This document shows, piece after piece, positions 37,541 to 49,141 of a DNA stretch of 64,000 nucleotides; within the stretch, counting starts at the first letter, position 1; every line of letters begins with the position of its first letter. Both the position numbers and the translations under genes were made by a program. The DNA comes from Ceratotherium simum simum (taxonomy: Eukaryota; Chordata; Mammalia; Perissodactyla; Rhinocerotidae), in the NCBI RefSeq assembly GCF_000283155.1, contig NW_004454195.1, positions 3,913,085 to 3,977,084 of the forward strand, read 5' to 3'. Under the pieces are notes generated by a model, which ran no database searches, was not told the DNA's origin, and saw only the letters and a list, made by a program, of their open reading frames with translations.

Positions 37541-39290
37541 ATGAAAGATTCAAAGAATATTCTTAACATTATTCAATATATCATCAAATCAGTTCTCTAC
37601 AGAGAGGTCACTGTACCAAATGAGGTATTTGACAAATCTGATTTCATGAAACCTTGGCAGGATTAGATACAACTGGAAGTTGCTGGCCATTGCTGGCTTA
37701 TACAGCTTCATGAGCAGAAGGGAATGTGCAAGAATCAGGAACTTTCATAAACAATGACAAATCATATTCATCAAATTTGGTAACAAAATTAAGTAACTAT
37801 TTTATCACAATTAAGTAGATACAGCCTTAGTAAGCCAGAAATGGAGTCAATAATATAATTCAAAACTCCTTTTTCTTATTCAATGAATTATGCATAAGTC
37901 TATATAACTCCTTAAGAAACAATGACATACAATTTGTTCTAATGAATAAGCATATTTCTTCATCCAAAATCTTGGCATTTAATCCCACATAACCCTTTCT
38001 GAAAAGATAAGGTTTAAGATATAAACTTGTAATTTGGGGATGTAATGGAAGTTAAACAGTTTTAATGTCATCTTTTATGAACTGTGCTAAAATCTGTCAG
38101 TCAAAAGAGAGGATATATATAATAAAGTTTTTCATAACATTACAAAACAACATTTTTGGTTTTATGTTTGGGATGATAAAGTTTCCTATGCTTGGAATGA
38201 CACTGAAGTAAACTGCAAGGAAAGACTTTTGAGATTTTTTTCGACAACGACAAACCCATGACATTTTCACAAAGCCTTTGGTCTTGACCTTGGAAATCTG
38301 GCTGCTTAGGATAAAGGCAGAGAAAATGAGGAGGAAAGCTCTAAAGGTGGGCTGCTATTATTAAATGCAAATATATTCATTAAGGAATTGGCCAAACATG
38401 AAGGTATATTCCACTTTTAATGAATTTTTTTAAACACACAAACGTTCTGTAGGTGTGCCTTTATAATTTAATTAACCTTTGAAGGAAGCAGTGGTTAGCA
38501 GTGGAAAGGGGCCTGAGTGATAAGATGCTATTTAGACCTAAGTTTTTCACCTTTTATGTTATATACACATTATATAAAATTTTTAAATCCATCAAAAGCT
38601 GACTTATTTTCACTTTCATATCCCTGAGTTTCCTGCAGAGTCACTGAAAGCACCAATGGCATAATTTTTATGGGGCTTTTATTTTAAGTTGTATTGCTAG
38701 AAATAACTCATACAATAGAAATAATACAAGCAATTTTTTAAAGATACATTTTCTAAAAACTTTAAAACACTGATGAGGAATTAAAATCTATCTTGCAAGT
38801 AATATATTTTTGTGATACAAGGTAAGACTGTGACAATTATCTGAGTAATTCAGAATAGACACACATACACATCTACTGTATCCCCCAAATACAGTAAAAG
38901 TGACTTATAGAATTTTTAAAGTTAAAATGTTGTAGTAACATTGACAAAATTTGCCCATCAGTGTGCATGTTATAGGATTCTGATTAGAGAACTAACAAAA
39001 TGGTATTCACTGCTTTAATCAGTATCAGTTGGGTCATCAAGGTATTTGAAAAGTAAAAATTATTAATAATTTCACTAACAGTTGCTTAGAGTTTACAAAG
39101 CCTACCAAACAATTTGGTTGACTGTTTTTAACAATCTAATTTGTTCACACATAAAAATTTTAAAAGTTCTGAACAAAAATAAGCTACACAAGCAAATGCA
39201 ATGAATACTTGTTGAAATTATTTGAAAAAATAAGAAAAAACTGTCTTGACATTTGAAATTAAAGTTCTCTTTAGATTGAATCATATGAAC
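37541..39290. other. Intergenic DNA, nothing recognised
   Basis: AT-rich with no gene or named repeat seen. Confidence 0.5.
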
Positions 39291-39305
39291 AGTACTTCAT
39301 TTTTT

Positions 39306-41133
39306 TATTGATGTTTTAATAGTTTATAACATTGTGAAATTTTGGGTTGTATATTTTTGTTTGTCCATCACCATATATATGTCTCCCTTCACCCTTTGTG
39401 CCCACCTCCCACTCCCATTGCCCCTGGTAACCACAATACAGTCTTCTCTGTCCATGTGTTGGTTTATATTCCACATATGAGTGAGATCATACAGTGTTTG
39501 TCTTTCTCTTTCTGGCTTATTTTACTTAACATAACGCCCTACAGGCCCATCCATGTTGTTGCAAATGGGACGATTTTGTCTCTTTTTATGGCTGGGTAGT
39601 ATTCCATTCCATTGTATATATATACCACATTTTCTTGATTCAATTGTCATTCAAGGGACACTTAGGTTGCTTCCACTTCTTGGCTATAGTGAATAATGCT
39701 GCAATGAACATAGAGGTGCATAAGCCTCTTTGGATTGTTGATGTCAGGTTCATTGGATAGATTCCCAGTAGTGGGATAGCTGGATCATAAGGCATCTCTA
39801 TTTTTAATTCTTTGAGGAATCTCCATACCGTTTTCCATAGAGGCTGCACCAGTTTTCATTCCCACCAGCTGTGTATGAGGGTTCCTGTTTCTCCACATCC
39901 TCTCCAACATTTGTTGTTTTTTGTCTTGGTGATTATAGCCATTCTAACAGGCGTGAGGTGGTATCTTAGTGTTGTTTTGATTTGCATTTCCCTGATGATT
40001 AGTGATGTTGAACATCTTTTCATGTGCCTATTGGCCATCTGTATATCTTCTTTGGAGAAGTGTCTGTTCATTTTCTCTGCCCATTTTTTGACCGGGTTGT
40101 TTGTTTTTCCGTTGTTCAGGTGTGTGAGTTCTTTATATATTATGGAGATCAACCCCTTGTCAGATGTATGTTTTGCAAATATTCTCTCCCAGCTGGTGGG
40201 TTGTCTGTTCATCTTGATTCTGGTTTCATTTGTCTTGTAGAAGCTCTTTAATCTGATAAAGTCCCACTTGCTTATTTTTTTCTTTAGTTTCCCTAGTCTG
40301 GGTAGGCCTGTCATCCGAAAAGATTCCTTTATGACCAATGTCAAATAGTGTGTTGCCTGTATTTTCTTCTATGAGTTTTATAGTTTCAGGTCTCACCTTC
40401 AGGTCTCTGATCCATTTTGAGTTAATTTTTGTGAATGGTGATAGCACATGGTCCACTTTCATTCTTTTGCATGTGGCTGTCCAGTTTTCCCAACACCATT
40501 TATTGAAGAGACTTTCCTTTCTCCATTGTATGTTCTTAGCTCCTTTGTTGAAAATTAGCTGTCCGTTTATGTGTGGTTTTATCTCTGGGCTTTCAATTCT
40601 GTTCCATTGATCTGTGTGTCTGTTTTTGTACCAGTACCATGCTGTTTTGATTACTATTGCTTTGTAGTATCTTTTGAAGTCAGGGATTGTGATGCCTCCA
40701 GCTTTGTTCTTTTTTCTTAGGATTGCTTTAGCTATTCGGGGTCTTTTATTGCCCCATATGAAATTTAGTATTCTTTTTTCTATTTCCGTGAAGAATGTCA
40801 TTGGGATTCTGATTGGGATTGCATTGAATCTGTAGATTGCTTTAGGTAATATAGACATTTTAACTATGTTTATCCTTCCAATCCATGTGCATGGGATATC
40901 TTTCCGTTTCTTTTTATCATCGATTTCTTTCAATAATGTCTTGTGGTTTTCATTGTATAGGTCTTTCACCTCCTTGGTAAGATTTATTCCTAGATATTTT
41001 ATTCTTTTTGATGCAATTGTAAATGGTATTATCTTTTTGAGTTCTCTTTCTGTTAGTTCGTTATTAGCATACAGAAATGCACTGATTTTTGTAGACTGAT
41101 TTTGTACCCTGCGACTTTGCTGTAGTTGTTGAT
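39306..41133 (-). mobile_element. 5'-truncated LINE-1 with ORF2 C-terminal remnant
   Basis: This 1.83-kb insertion is flanked by agtacttcatttttt at 39291-39305 and 41134-41148. On the minus strand it carries the end of ORF2, downstream of the catalytic core, in about three frames. The first (about 41130-40226, the longest, about 300 codons) has [30 protein letters not shown] and [14 protein letters not shown]. The next (40344-39856) has [19 protein letters not shown]. The last (39849-39640) has PLLGIYP-type sequence. Only a few frame breaks suggest moderate age. The endonuclease and most of the reverse transcriptase are missing, so it is inactive. Confidence 0.93.
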
Positions 41134-41205
41134 AGTACTTCATTTTTTAAACTTCAATTATGCAGACAAGAGTTTGGATGAGATAGTTACTTCACATACT
41201 TGCTT

Positions 41206-41528
41206 TATTTTTTTTATTTTTATTTTTTTTGTGTGAGGAAGATGAGCCCTGAGCTAACATCCATGCCAATTCTCCTCTTTTTGCTGAGGAAGACCTGCCC
41301 TGAGCTAACATCTATTGCCAATCCTCCTCCTTTTTTTTTTCCCTTTTTCTCCCCAAAGCCCCAGTAGATAGTTGTACGTCATAGTTGCACATCCTTCTAG
41401 TTACTGTATGTGGGATGCTGCCACAGCATGGCCGGACAAGCAGTGTAATGGTGCGTGCCCTGGATCTGAACCCAGGCCACCAGTAGTGGACTGTGCGCAC
41501 TTAACCGCTAAGCCACGGTGCTGGCCCC
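41206..41528 (-). mobile_element. Composite or long ERE-family SINE, antisense
   Basis: The reverse-complement head aagccacggtgctggccc and middle agccccagtagatagttgta precede two successive tail units, each with ccctgagctaacatc. No clear target duplication was found. It is either a long ERE subtype or two tails joined. Confidence 0.88.
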
Positions 41529-42514
41529 AAAAAATATTCTTAAAAGATAAAATATGTGTTCCTATATATGTGAGATGACCTTAATGAGAAAGCTTTCTGT
41601 AAACCACACATGAAAGCATTCTCACATTTTCATACCTAGTCCCTATGTATGTATCCATGATTTTCATTTGTCCAAATGGACATTATCTCTGTTTTCAGTT
41701 GCCCCTGAAAGTACACTCTATTTCTTATTCTGCAGTATTACCAGAAACTTATAACTTATATTCATTCTCTTTCTTTCTCTATGAAATGAATGCCCCTTTC
41801 TGGAAGAAATAGCCTATTTCTCATCTATTAAGTTAATCTTATAAGGCATGAGCACAAAATGGCCTGCAGAAGAGAGAACATTCAAATGCCACATCACCTA
41901 TCATGCTAATAATAATATTGCTTCTCTCAAGTGGTCGACAGATAACCTTTTATTTTTTTTAATCTACAAGAATTCTTTGACTTTCATTCCATTAATGATG
42001 CAGAAGTGACAAGTAAAAAAGTTAAATGAAGATTTTATGACATGTGCAAGACTCATATTAGTAAAAGAATTCTTAGAGACCAAAGTGGCACATAAACCCA
42101 AGACCAACTTGAAGAAGAAATAAAATGAATAGCTTTTCATTCCTTATCTACATAACACATTAAGAAATATTCCAACAAAGGTTTTGTTTTTATAACATGA
42201 TTGAGAATCACACTCAAATTCTCTTTGACAGTGGCAGTGTTTCCTTAAAGGCCCCAAAATGTTTAAACTTTCTATTTCTCTCTCTTTTCTCCTTGGGAAC
42301 CCAAATACCTTGGCATTTTCCCTTGAAGTAACGTGTTTCTCAATGTGTCTTCAAGGTCACGTCTGTGTCTCCTCATCAAGACTTACCATCGGCTGCTTCA
42401 GAAGCTCAGCGAACACAAGAATGAGTATAGAAGGCAAGAAGAAATATCGCCAATACAGCAGGCAACAGATCTGGAGTTCCAAGGCCAGTTGTGTCAATAA
42501 TTAAATGTGTTTAC
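41529..42514. other. Intergenic DNA, nothing recognised
   Basis: No supportable feature. Confidence 0.5.
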
Positions 42515-42595
42515 CGCATCTCCTTCACCTGTAAAATGAGATATTCGGTTAAATTTACTCCGTGGTTCCTCTGATCTCAAATACTATGATTTAGA
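42515..42595 (+). repeat. MIR-like fragment
   Basis: tccttcacctgtaaaatgag followed by ggttcctctgatctcaaata resembles the 3' part of a MIR-class SINE. Confidence 0.5.
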
Positions 42596-43603
42596 CAAAT
42601 TAGAGACTGTTCAGAAGCTGCCCTCCAGGATGACTAATCTTCTTTGATGGGTAAGCGGATTGAAATTGAAGTGGACATAGGCAGGAGAAAATGGAAGAGA
42701 AGCTATTATAAACATCTAGGTCGACATAACCTGGAGAGAGGAGAAAAGAAAATTTTATGGAGGTAAAAGAGGCAGAATAATTGCAGCATATCAACTGGTT
42801 AAGAGTGAGTCAAGGGAGACAAAAGAAAAGGAAATAAACACAACCCTGAGAGGTTAAATGTGGTGACTGAGAAAATAGCAGTTTAAGAGAAAAACTGAAT
42901 AGTTAAGGATTTTCTTTTAATAATTCAGCATATCCTGGTTGAAGATATATAGGTTGAAATGTCTAGCAGCTAGATGGCAGCTCAGAAGAGAAATCAGGGA
43001 AAGAAAAACAGAGTTGGGATCATCTTCATGGATATGACACGTAAAGTCGTAACACTGAATATGACAGCCAATGGGGAGAATACAGGGTTGAATGTCAAAA
43101 AAATGGTGACAAGCTAAGGACTCAGGGAGTTAGATTCAACAATTAAATAATCGTTGGTGACTATTAAGAGAAAACAAAACAAAACAAACTGAACTACTTA
43201 CATATTCTTATTGTCATGTGTTCTAATGTTTAGAAAATTGTTACACATTTTTACTATGGCCAAGTAGAATGTCATTTATTGTAGATGTTTCATAAGTGTT
43301 TGAAATACATACACACATATCATCTCCTACTCTTGTTTCTTGGTTCATTTCTCGTCACATTTTCTTACTATATGCTTTATGTTTTGGATCCTATTATTAA
43401 ATGCATAAAGATTGTTGATAGCCTTGTCTCCATTGTTGATTGTATACAATATCACAGAGAACTGCCCTTTGCTTTAACACTTTTTGCCTTCAATTTACAC
43501 TTGCCTATTAGTAATTTTATCATTCCAGCAATTTTAAATAAATTGCTTGATGTGATTTTTTTGTACTTACATTTTAACTTTTCTTGGCAACTTCACTTTA
43601 GAT
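42596..43603. other. Intergenic DNA, possibly old antisense L1
   Basis: T-rich sequence from about 43200 onward may be an ancient LINE fragment, continuing past the MER20 to about 44830. A 202-codon ORF (43285-43893) runs from it into the MER20 and is not a credible gene. Confidence 0.4.
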
Positions 43604-43831
43604 CAGGGTTTCTCAACATTGGAGCTACAGACATTTTGGATGCAATAACATTTTGGCTGAGGGGCTGTGCTGTGTGTTGTAGGATAGTTAGCAGTGTCTC
43701 TGGCCTCTACCCACTGGATGCCAGGAGCACCTCTACTTCAGTTATGACAATGAAAATTGTCTTCAGACATTGGCGAATGTCCCTTGGGGGTCCAAATCAA
43801 CCTCCAACTCCTTGCCCTTTGAAAACGACTG
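43604..43831 (-). mobile_element. MER20 hAT element, about 5.3 kb upstream of PRL
   Basis: In reverse complement it reads from cagggtttctcaacattgg through gtgttgtaggatagttagca, ctggcctctacccactggat and gacattggcgaatgtccctt to gaaaacgactg, the MER20 consensus as I know it. The 8-bp flanks are ctttagat and ttctggat (5 of 8). In human, the decidual PRL promoter region contains a MER20 at a similar upstream distance. Confidence 0.85.
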
Positions 43832-43968
43832 TTCTGGATATTATCGCTTGTATCCAGCATCTAATTGGTATTTGCCAATTTTGGAGAAACTGAGTCATTT
43901 TTTATAATAAGTAAACTTATCCTATAATATGTCTGATGTTGTTTCTTATTCTGGCCTCTAATTTTATT

Positions 43969-44175
43969 CTATTTTATTTTTTATTATTATCATTTTTCTT
44001 GAGGAAGATAGCCCTGAGCTAACATCTGTGCCAATCTTCCTCCACTTTATATGTGGGTTGCCACCACAGCATGGCTGACAAGTGGTGTAGGTCTATGCCC
44101 GGGATCTGAACCCAAAAACTCAGGCCACCAAAGCAGAGAGTGCTGAACTTAACCACTACGCCATGGGGCTGGCCC
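43969..44175 (-). mobile_element. ERE-family SINE, antisense
   Basis: Motifs gccctgagctaacatctgtg and cgccatggggctggcccc, with target duplication ctaattttatt at 43958-43968 and 44176-44186. Confidence 0.92.
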
Positions 44176-44480
44176 CTAATTTTATTTTTTTGTTGTTGCC
44201 TATGTTTTCTATCTTTTGTTAAATGGAATATCTTATATTTTGTGTGTGCACACATATACACATGTGTGCGTGATATTTCCTTTTTCTGAGAAGTTAGAGG
44301 CTTGTAATCTGTTTTCCATTTTTCTAGTGGTTATCCTGATAACGTTGCATCATCTGTTGACATCTCTCCCTTTTTAAAAAATCAGCTTGACAATATCTAT
44401 TGATTCCAAGCTCTGAGCCATGAAAAAATTAACACACTCATACTTCCTTCCACCTTTGACAGTAAGTGTAATTTTGTTAG

Positions 44481-44694
44481 GTTTTCTTTTTCCTTTTCTT
44501 TCTTTCTTTTTTTTTTTTTGCTGAGGAAGATTCACCCTGAGCTAACGTCTGTTGCCAATCTTCTTCTTTTTGTATGTGAGCGACCACCACAGCATGGCCA
44601 CTGACGAGTGGCGTAGGTCCACACCCAGAAACCAAACCCAGGCCACTGAAGCGGAGCGCACCGAACTTAACCACTTGGCCATCAGGGCTGGCCC
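44481..44694 (-). mobile_element. ERE-family SINE, antisense
   Basis: T-rich end, gaggaagattcaccctgagc, and head gccatcagggctggccc. The target duplication ttgttag lies at 44474-44480 and 44695-44701. Confidence 0.9.
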
Positions 44695-44819
44695 TTGTTA
44701 GTTTTTTTTAAGCCTACTTTTTCCTCATTTTATTAGAATTAGAGAGCCAAGATTCTGTGATCTTATCTCAGAAACCCTCATCATTACCTTGTACCTTTAT
44801 TTTCCCCTTGTAGTTTAAA

Positions 44820-44940
44820 AGTACATATATATGTATATGGACTAGTATATATCTATCTACATACATATGTATAGATATATATAGAGAGAGAAAGTATAAA
44901 GTGTGTACATATATATGTGTGTATATATATATTTCTTTGT
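44820..44940 (+). repeat. TA-rich microsatellite
   Basis: Runs of tatatatg, tatctatc and gtgtgtatatatatat. Confidence 0.85.
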
Positions 44941-47900
44941 TCAATAGAGCATTCCATCAAGGAATTAATTCTTATTTATATTTCAACCCCAAATGACAAA
45001 GAGCTTTGCTAAACAATTGTCACTTTAGTTAATCCCTGAATATCAAAGAATATATTACACTAATAAGACATGTTGCATTTAATGAAAAAATAAGAAAAAA
45101 AAGATAGGTGGATATGTCACAGGTAAGATATTTCAGACAAATTCTAACCAAAAAATGTATTGGAGGATGATGGGTGTGCAGATTGGAACTGGAGAATATT
45201 ATTTCCTGTGAAGAACCTGCCCTACATCTTAGTCTGACTTCTTTCAATATATTGACAGAGATTAACAGTGGAGGAAGACAGGGATGAGAGTGTGTCTGCA
45301 CACGTGTGGCCCTATGCATTGTTACAATATCGAAGTACTTCTCCTCGGATCAGTACAGATTTGCTCCCCTGACCTCCCAAGTGCTCTGACTCCCCTTGAC
45401 TGCCCCAGCTCCTCCCCTGGGATCCCCACAGTCTCACCCCAATTGAACTATTAAAGAACTAACACCTGCCAGTTCAGGAAGCTTCAGAGATCCTGGTCTA
45501 TTGCTATAGCTTTCTGTGCTGTGTGGTGGTGCCTGTGCTAATTATAAGATTTAAAATTACCCCTGGAAGCAGGCATGACTCAGAGATCCACTTCCTACTA
45601 GACAATGATTCTCTTTCTCTCTCTGTCTGTCTCTCTCTCTCTCTATGTATGCATATACATATATTTATATATATGTCTCTCTGTATATTACTACGTCCAT
45701 ATCTAGATAGTGAGATATCGCCACAGAAGTAGGCACATCCCATTAGACATGGAATACACACATACAGAATATCGAAATATGAAAAATCTTTTACCAGGAA
45801 AGTTATCTGCCTCACTTAGTATTAGCATAAGCCAAATATTTGACGCTTTTACTTGAAAAAATATAATCTCAAAGAGTGACTCTATGAAGTCTCTTGACAC
45901 ATTATCCTTAGATCTGGCATTGTCTTATATCAGGCATTAAAATTTGTCCAAAGGTACAGATGGTTCAAAACAAACATGTGACAAGAAACTCATAGCATAA
46001 GCTAACACAGAGAACTCACAGAGCTAGGTCAGAGGATATGAATAGCATATCAGTGAGAAAAAAAAAGAAAAAGAAAAACAAGAGGAATTACAGGGGGAAT
46101 TTCCAAATACTTCCACTATGGCTTTCTTATTTAAGGAGCAAATACCCTCAGACACTGCCAACAGATTAAGAGCTTGGGTTCTGGAGTTACTTAAAGAAGT
46201 TGATGATCTGCAAAGCCCTAGCAAGAGATAAGCGTTGAACATAGGCATTTAGGGGAAAAAAATGTATATCAGTATGCATGAAGTCAATGTAAATAGTAGG
46301 ATGTAATTAAATCATTACTTTTGCTTATCTTGGAAACAGTGCAGTGCAAGGAAGCACCATTGTGATCGATATTTTCTCCAATGTGCCCTTCACATTTTCT
46401 GATATTTTATAACAAAAACAACATATATCTTATCTGATCTTTTAGTCCAAGTTTTGGAAGATGGCTATTTGGAATTTTTAAATCCATAAATAATACGTCT
46501 TTAATCATTTGCAAATTTCACTTTATTTAAGACAATTCATTACCAACATAAATTGTATAAATTGAAATATCCTTCTGATCTACTTATTCTGATGATTTTT
46601 AAACTTCTTAATTCCTTTTGCTCCTTAATATTCCCCCACTATATCTTGCAGTAGACACCTTTCAAGTTATGTGAAGCATTTTAAATATTTTTGCATCATT
46701 AATGATAGAAGAAAAAACAGTATTATTCCAAACTTACAAATAGATAAACAAAAGAAAATATAAAGAAAGTACAAGCTCCATTCCTAATACGGAATGAAAA
46801 CCCATCCGCTTTTACTTAATGTTAAAAATTAGAGTTATTTAGGAAAGATGGCAAAATTGTTTATTAGTTTCAGGTACTAAAAATATCGTGGAGATTTTAA
46901 CATTATTTGAGCTATTTCTTCAGCTACTTGACAGAAATCAATCATCAGCTCTCAGGTTTCCTAAATGCTCAGACCAAAAATGGCAAACAAATGAATTTTT
47001 GTAAATAAAAACAGAAAAGTCCATTCTTAGTGAACTTCTTTATTGCTCTAACTTAAGGGCAGGGTTTGATAAAGAGAAAGATCTGCAAAAGAGCACGTAC
47101 AAATATTAAGGTGACAAGTAGGTGACATAGATAGCGGGAAAAAATAAGACAACTACGACTTTTTGCATAAAATATGCCTTTTGCATTATTTAGATATTGC
47201 AATCTCCTGTGAACAGAAAACGTGGGGTTCGGAAGCAGCAAGGAAGTGCACAAGAAATTTTACAGATAAATGCATACCTCTTCGGAGTCAAATAAATCAA
47301 CTGCCCTCCACTGAATAAACACAACTGAGGTTTTCTTCGATTATTCTTTTCCTGGCTATCTACAAAACTTGTAACACCTTTAAATTTTAAGATTAAGTTG
47401 TCAGTTCTTATGGCAGCTTTTCCTACTTAAGTTTCCAGGAGAAGAGGGGAATGTAGGGCAGTATTAATTTCTCTACCACACAGCACTGCTCTCTTAATAA
47501 TTCAGACTTTGGCTGTCCAGGGGAAAAAATGGATACCTAGTATGAGTGTATGGAATCCTGACCCAGCTTTAGATTGACAGAGCCTATAAATCTTCACACT
47601 TGGTTCGGATGATTCAACATCTAGTATTGCTTAAGCTAAGGCAATTACGAAGATAGTTTTTAAGTGACGTTAGTCTTCATTAAGATTTCCAGGTCCCCAT
47701 AAGAGCCCTTAGTCAGATAATTGCTAAAGCACAAACGTGGCAGTAGCAACTATAGAAACGGAAATGCCATAGAAAGGGATCATTTTTTCAATGACCTCAC
47801 CTGGCAATTTACTGTAAGAGACATATGGCAAAATTGAAACAAAAGGTCACAGACTGCTTTAAATGCGTGGACTTAAAAATTAGAGAAAGTCGTCAACAAC

Positions 47901-48116
47901 TTAGTTCTTATTCATTATAATCATTTCATTTAGGAAATCTCTAAAAGGTGAATGGAACTTTTGAGCCCAGGAAAGATGAATTTATGTTACCTTAGCCCCA
48001 GAGTGGCTTGAGGTCAGAGAAATAGTGATCATAAGTTAATAACAATTTATCCACCCCATCCTTGAGAATAGTAGAAATGATTGTGTAGAATTTTGTTTTA
48101 CTGCATCATATACCAG
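44941..48116. other. PRL upstream intergenic region
   Basis: A CT/TA simple repeat lies at 45609-45690. Otherwise nothing is recognised by sequence. The 47.2-47.6 kb part lies at the distance where rat and human PRL have their distal pituitary enhancer (see findings). Confidence 0.5.
45609..45690 (+). repeat. CT then TA simple repeat
   Basis: ctctctctgtctgtctctct units followed by tatatttatatatatg. Confidence 0.88.
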
Positions 48117-48160
48117 TGTGTGTGGGAGTGTGTGTGTGTGCGTGTGAGTGTATGCCCGTG
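48117..48160 (+). repeat. TG-rich microsatellite, about 0.9 kb upstream of PRL
   Basis: Alternating purine-pyrimidine gtgtgtgtgcgtgtgagtg-type sequence, a potential Z-DNA former close to the promoter. Confidence 0.85.
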
Positions 48161-48339
48161 TGCACGCATTTACCCTTGAAAACCACTATTCCCCAGAATA
48201 AAGGTCAGGGGTGATTTCTTGTTCATCTTAGATGCGGGAGCACAACAATGTTTGTGAAATGATTCATTTCCAAGCCTTCTTCACATCTCTCCTGATGCCT
48301 CTTGAAGCAATAACCCCCCCAGCATCTAACTTGACTAAT

Positions 48340-48470
48340 TACTTTTTCTATATACTTGACATTGAATCTCTGCAAGCCTCTGTTTTTCACTCTGTAAATT
48401 GGGGATGATAATATAACTTTATGTATATGTTAAAATCAAAAGAGATGAATGAAAATGTACATTTTAAAAC
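48340..48470 (+). repeat. MIR SINE
   Basis: caagcctctgtttttcactc and tgtaaattggggatgataat match the MIR 3' part. Confidence 0.7.
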
Positions 48471-48892
48471 AAAGGACCACGTAGATATGTCATTTTAAAA
48501 AGGACAAAACGGAATGTGTAAAAGCAAGCAAAAATGAGGGAAATATAACCAGAGTATAATGGGAAACTGAAAATCTTACTTTCTCACTCTTTATTCTATA
48601 TTTCTTGCTATTTAGTGTGTAAGTTTTGAAATTTTGACTCCACTCAGCAATTTGAATGAAAAAACGAATATCCTTCGATAATACATGAGGCGCCCAAGTG
48701 AAATATAACGCAATATTCAAGAAACTGCAGAGAAATGAAGGTAAATTTTAAAGTAAATGATTTCTACAGTTTTACAGTTCCTCTAACCCAAACTGGTTAT
48801 TTCTCCAGATCTCGCCTTCATTATTTCTCTCAGTTCCTTTTGGTCTAATTAATCAAAATCCTTTCTAAAATGTTCATTTCTGGTCAGTGTGC

Positions 48893-48953
48893 CTTCCTGA
48901 ATATGAATAAGAAATAAAATGCCATTCGATGTTTGAAATTATGGTGGTAATCT
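48893..48953 (+). promoter_or_regulatory. Upstream Pit-1 region ('3P/2P') with Ets-like motif
   Basis: The A/T-rich block contains cctgaatatgaataagaaat and then gaaattatgg. It occupies the -165 to -105 region, where rat and human PRL bind Pit-1 at the 3P and 2P sites. A TTCCTG Ets-like core overlaps its left edge. Sequence conservation with the known promoters is clear; occupancy is inferred. Confidence 0.75.
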
Positions 48954-48956
48954 CAG

Positions 48957-48964
48957 TGACGGAA
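48957..48964 (+). promoter_or_regulatory. CRE-like / basal element of the PRL promoter
   Basis: TGACGGAA lies about 95-100 bp upstream of the inferred start. The same half-CRE sits at this distance in the rat PRL promoter, where it supports basal and cAMP-responsive activity. The assignment is by similarity. Confidence 0.7.
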
Positions 48965-48993
48965 ATAGGTGACTGGCAAAACGGAAAGGAATA

Positions 48994-49015
48994 CCTGATT
49001 AAATACATTCATGAG
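48994..49015 (+). promoter_or_regulatory. Proximal Pit-1 (POU1F1) site, '1P'
   Basis: The element reads cctgattaaatacattcatg, ending 14 bp before the TATA box. Its position and TTCATG core correspond to the 1P Pit-1 footprint of the rat and human PRL promoters, the site that drives lactotroph expression. The assignment is by similarity and position. Confidence 0.85.
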
Positions 49016-49028
49016 GATGCCAAAGGTT

Positions 49029-49034
49029 TATAAA
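49029..49034 (+). promoter_or_regulatory. PRL: PRL TATA box
   Basis: TATAAA lies within ggtttataaagccaatat, 80 bp before the ATG. The surrounding block matches the conserved rodent and human PRL core promoter as I know it. Confidence 0.9.
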
Positions 49035-49057
49035 GCCAATATCTGGGAAAGAGGAAG

Positions 49058-49113
49058 CTGTAGGACTACCAGATATTCTCTGGTGAAGCGTGCTCCTCGA
49101 AAAGATCACCACC
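49058..49113 (+). other. PRL: PRL 5' untranslated region (inferred start)
   Basis: This is about 55 bp between the inferred start site and the ATG, the usual length for pituitary PRL transcripts. The start site is placed 25-30 bp after the TATA box and could be off by several bases. There is no upstream ATG in this leader. Confidence 0.75.
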
Positions 49114-49141
49114 ATGGACAACAAAGGGTCATCACTGAAAG
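49114..49141 (+). CDS. PRL: PRL coding exon 1
   Basis: This exon encodes the first nine residues (MDNKGSSLK) and the first base of a glycine codon, then splices at GTATGT from 49142. Intron 1 is phase 1, and the codon is completed by GG at the start of exon 2. The exon is too short for an ORF scan and was identified from the conserved promoter just upstream and the frame match to exon 2. The ATG is the first after the inferred start site and has a strong Kozak context. Confidence 0.95.

Noticed and set aside
43285..43893. 202-codon ORF on the + strand upstream of PRL
   Set aside because: It runs from T-rich, possibly LINE-derived DNA straight through a MER20; no domain, no codon bias, no splice or promoter context. 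A chance ORF.
48117..48160. Possible CRISPR-like or regulatory direct repeat
   Set aside because: Only a TG microsatellite; no spaced repeats, and CRISPR arrays are not expected in mammalian nuclear DNA.
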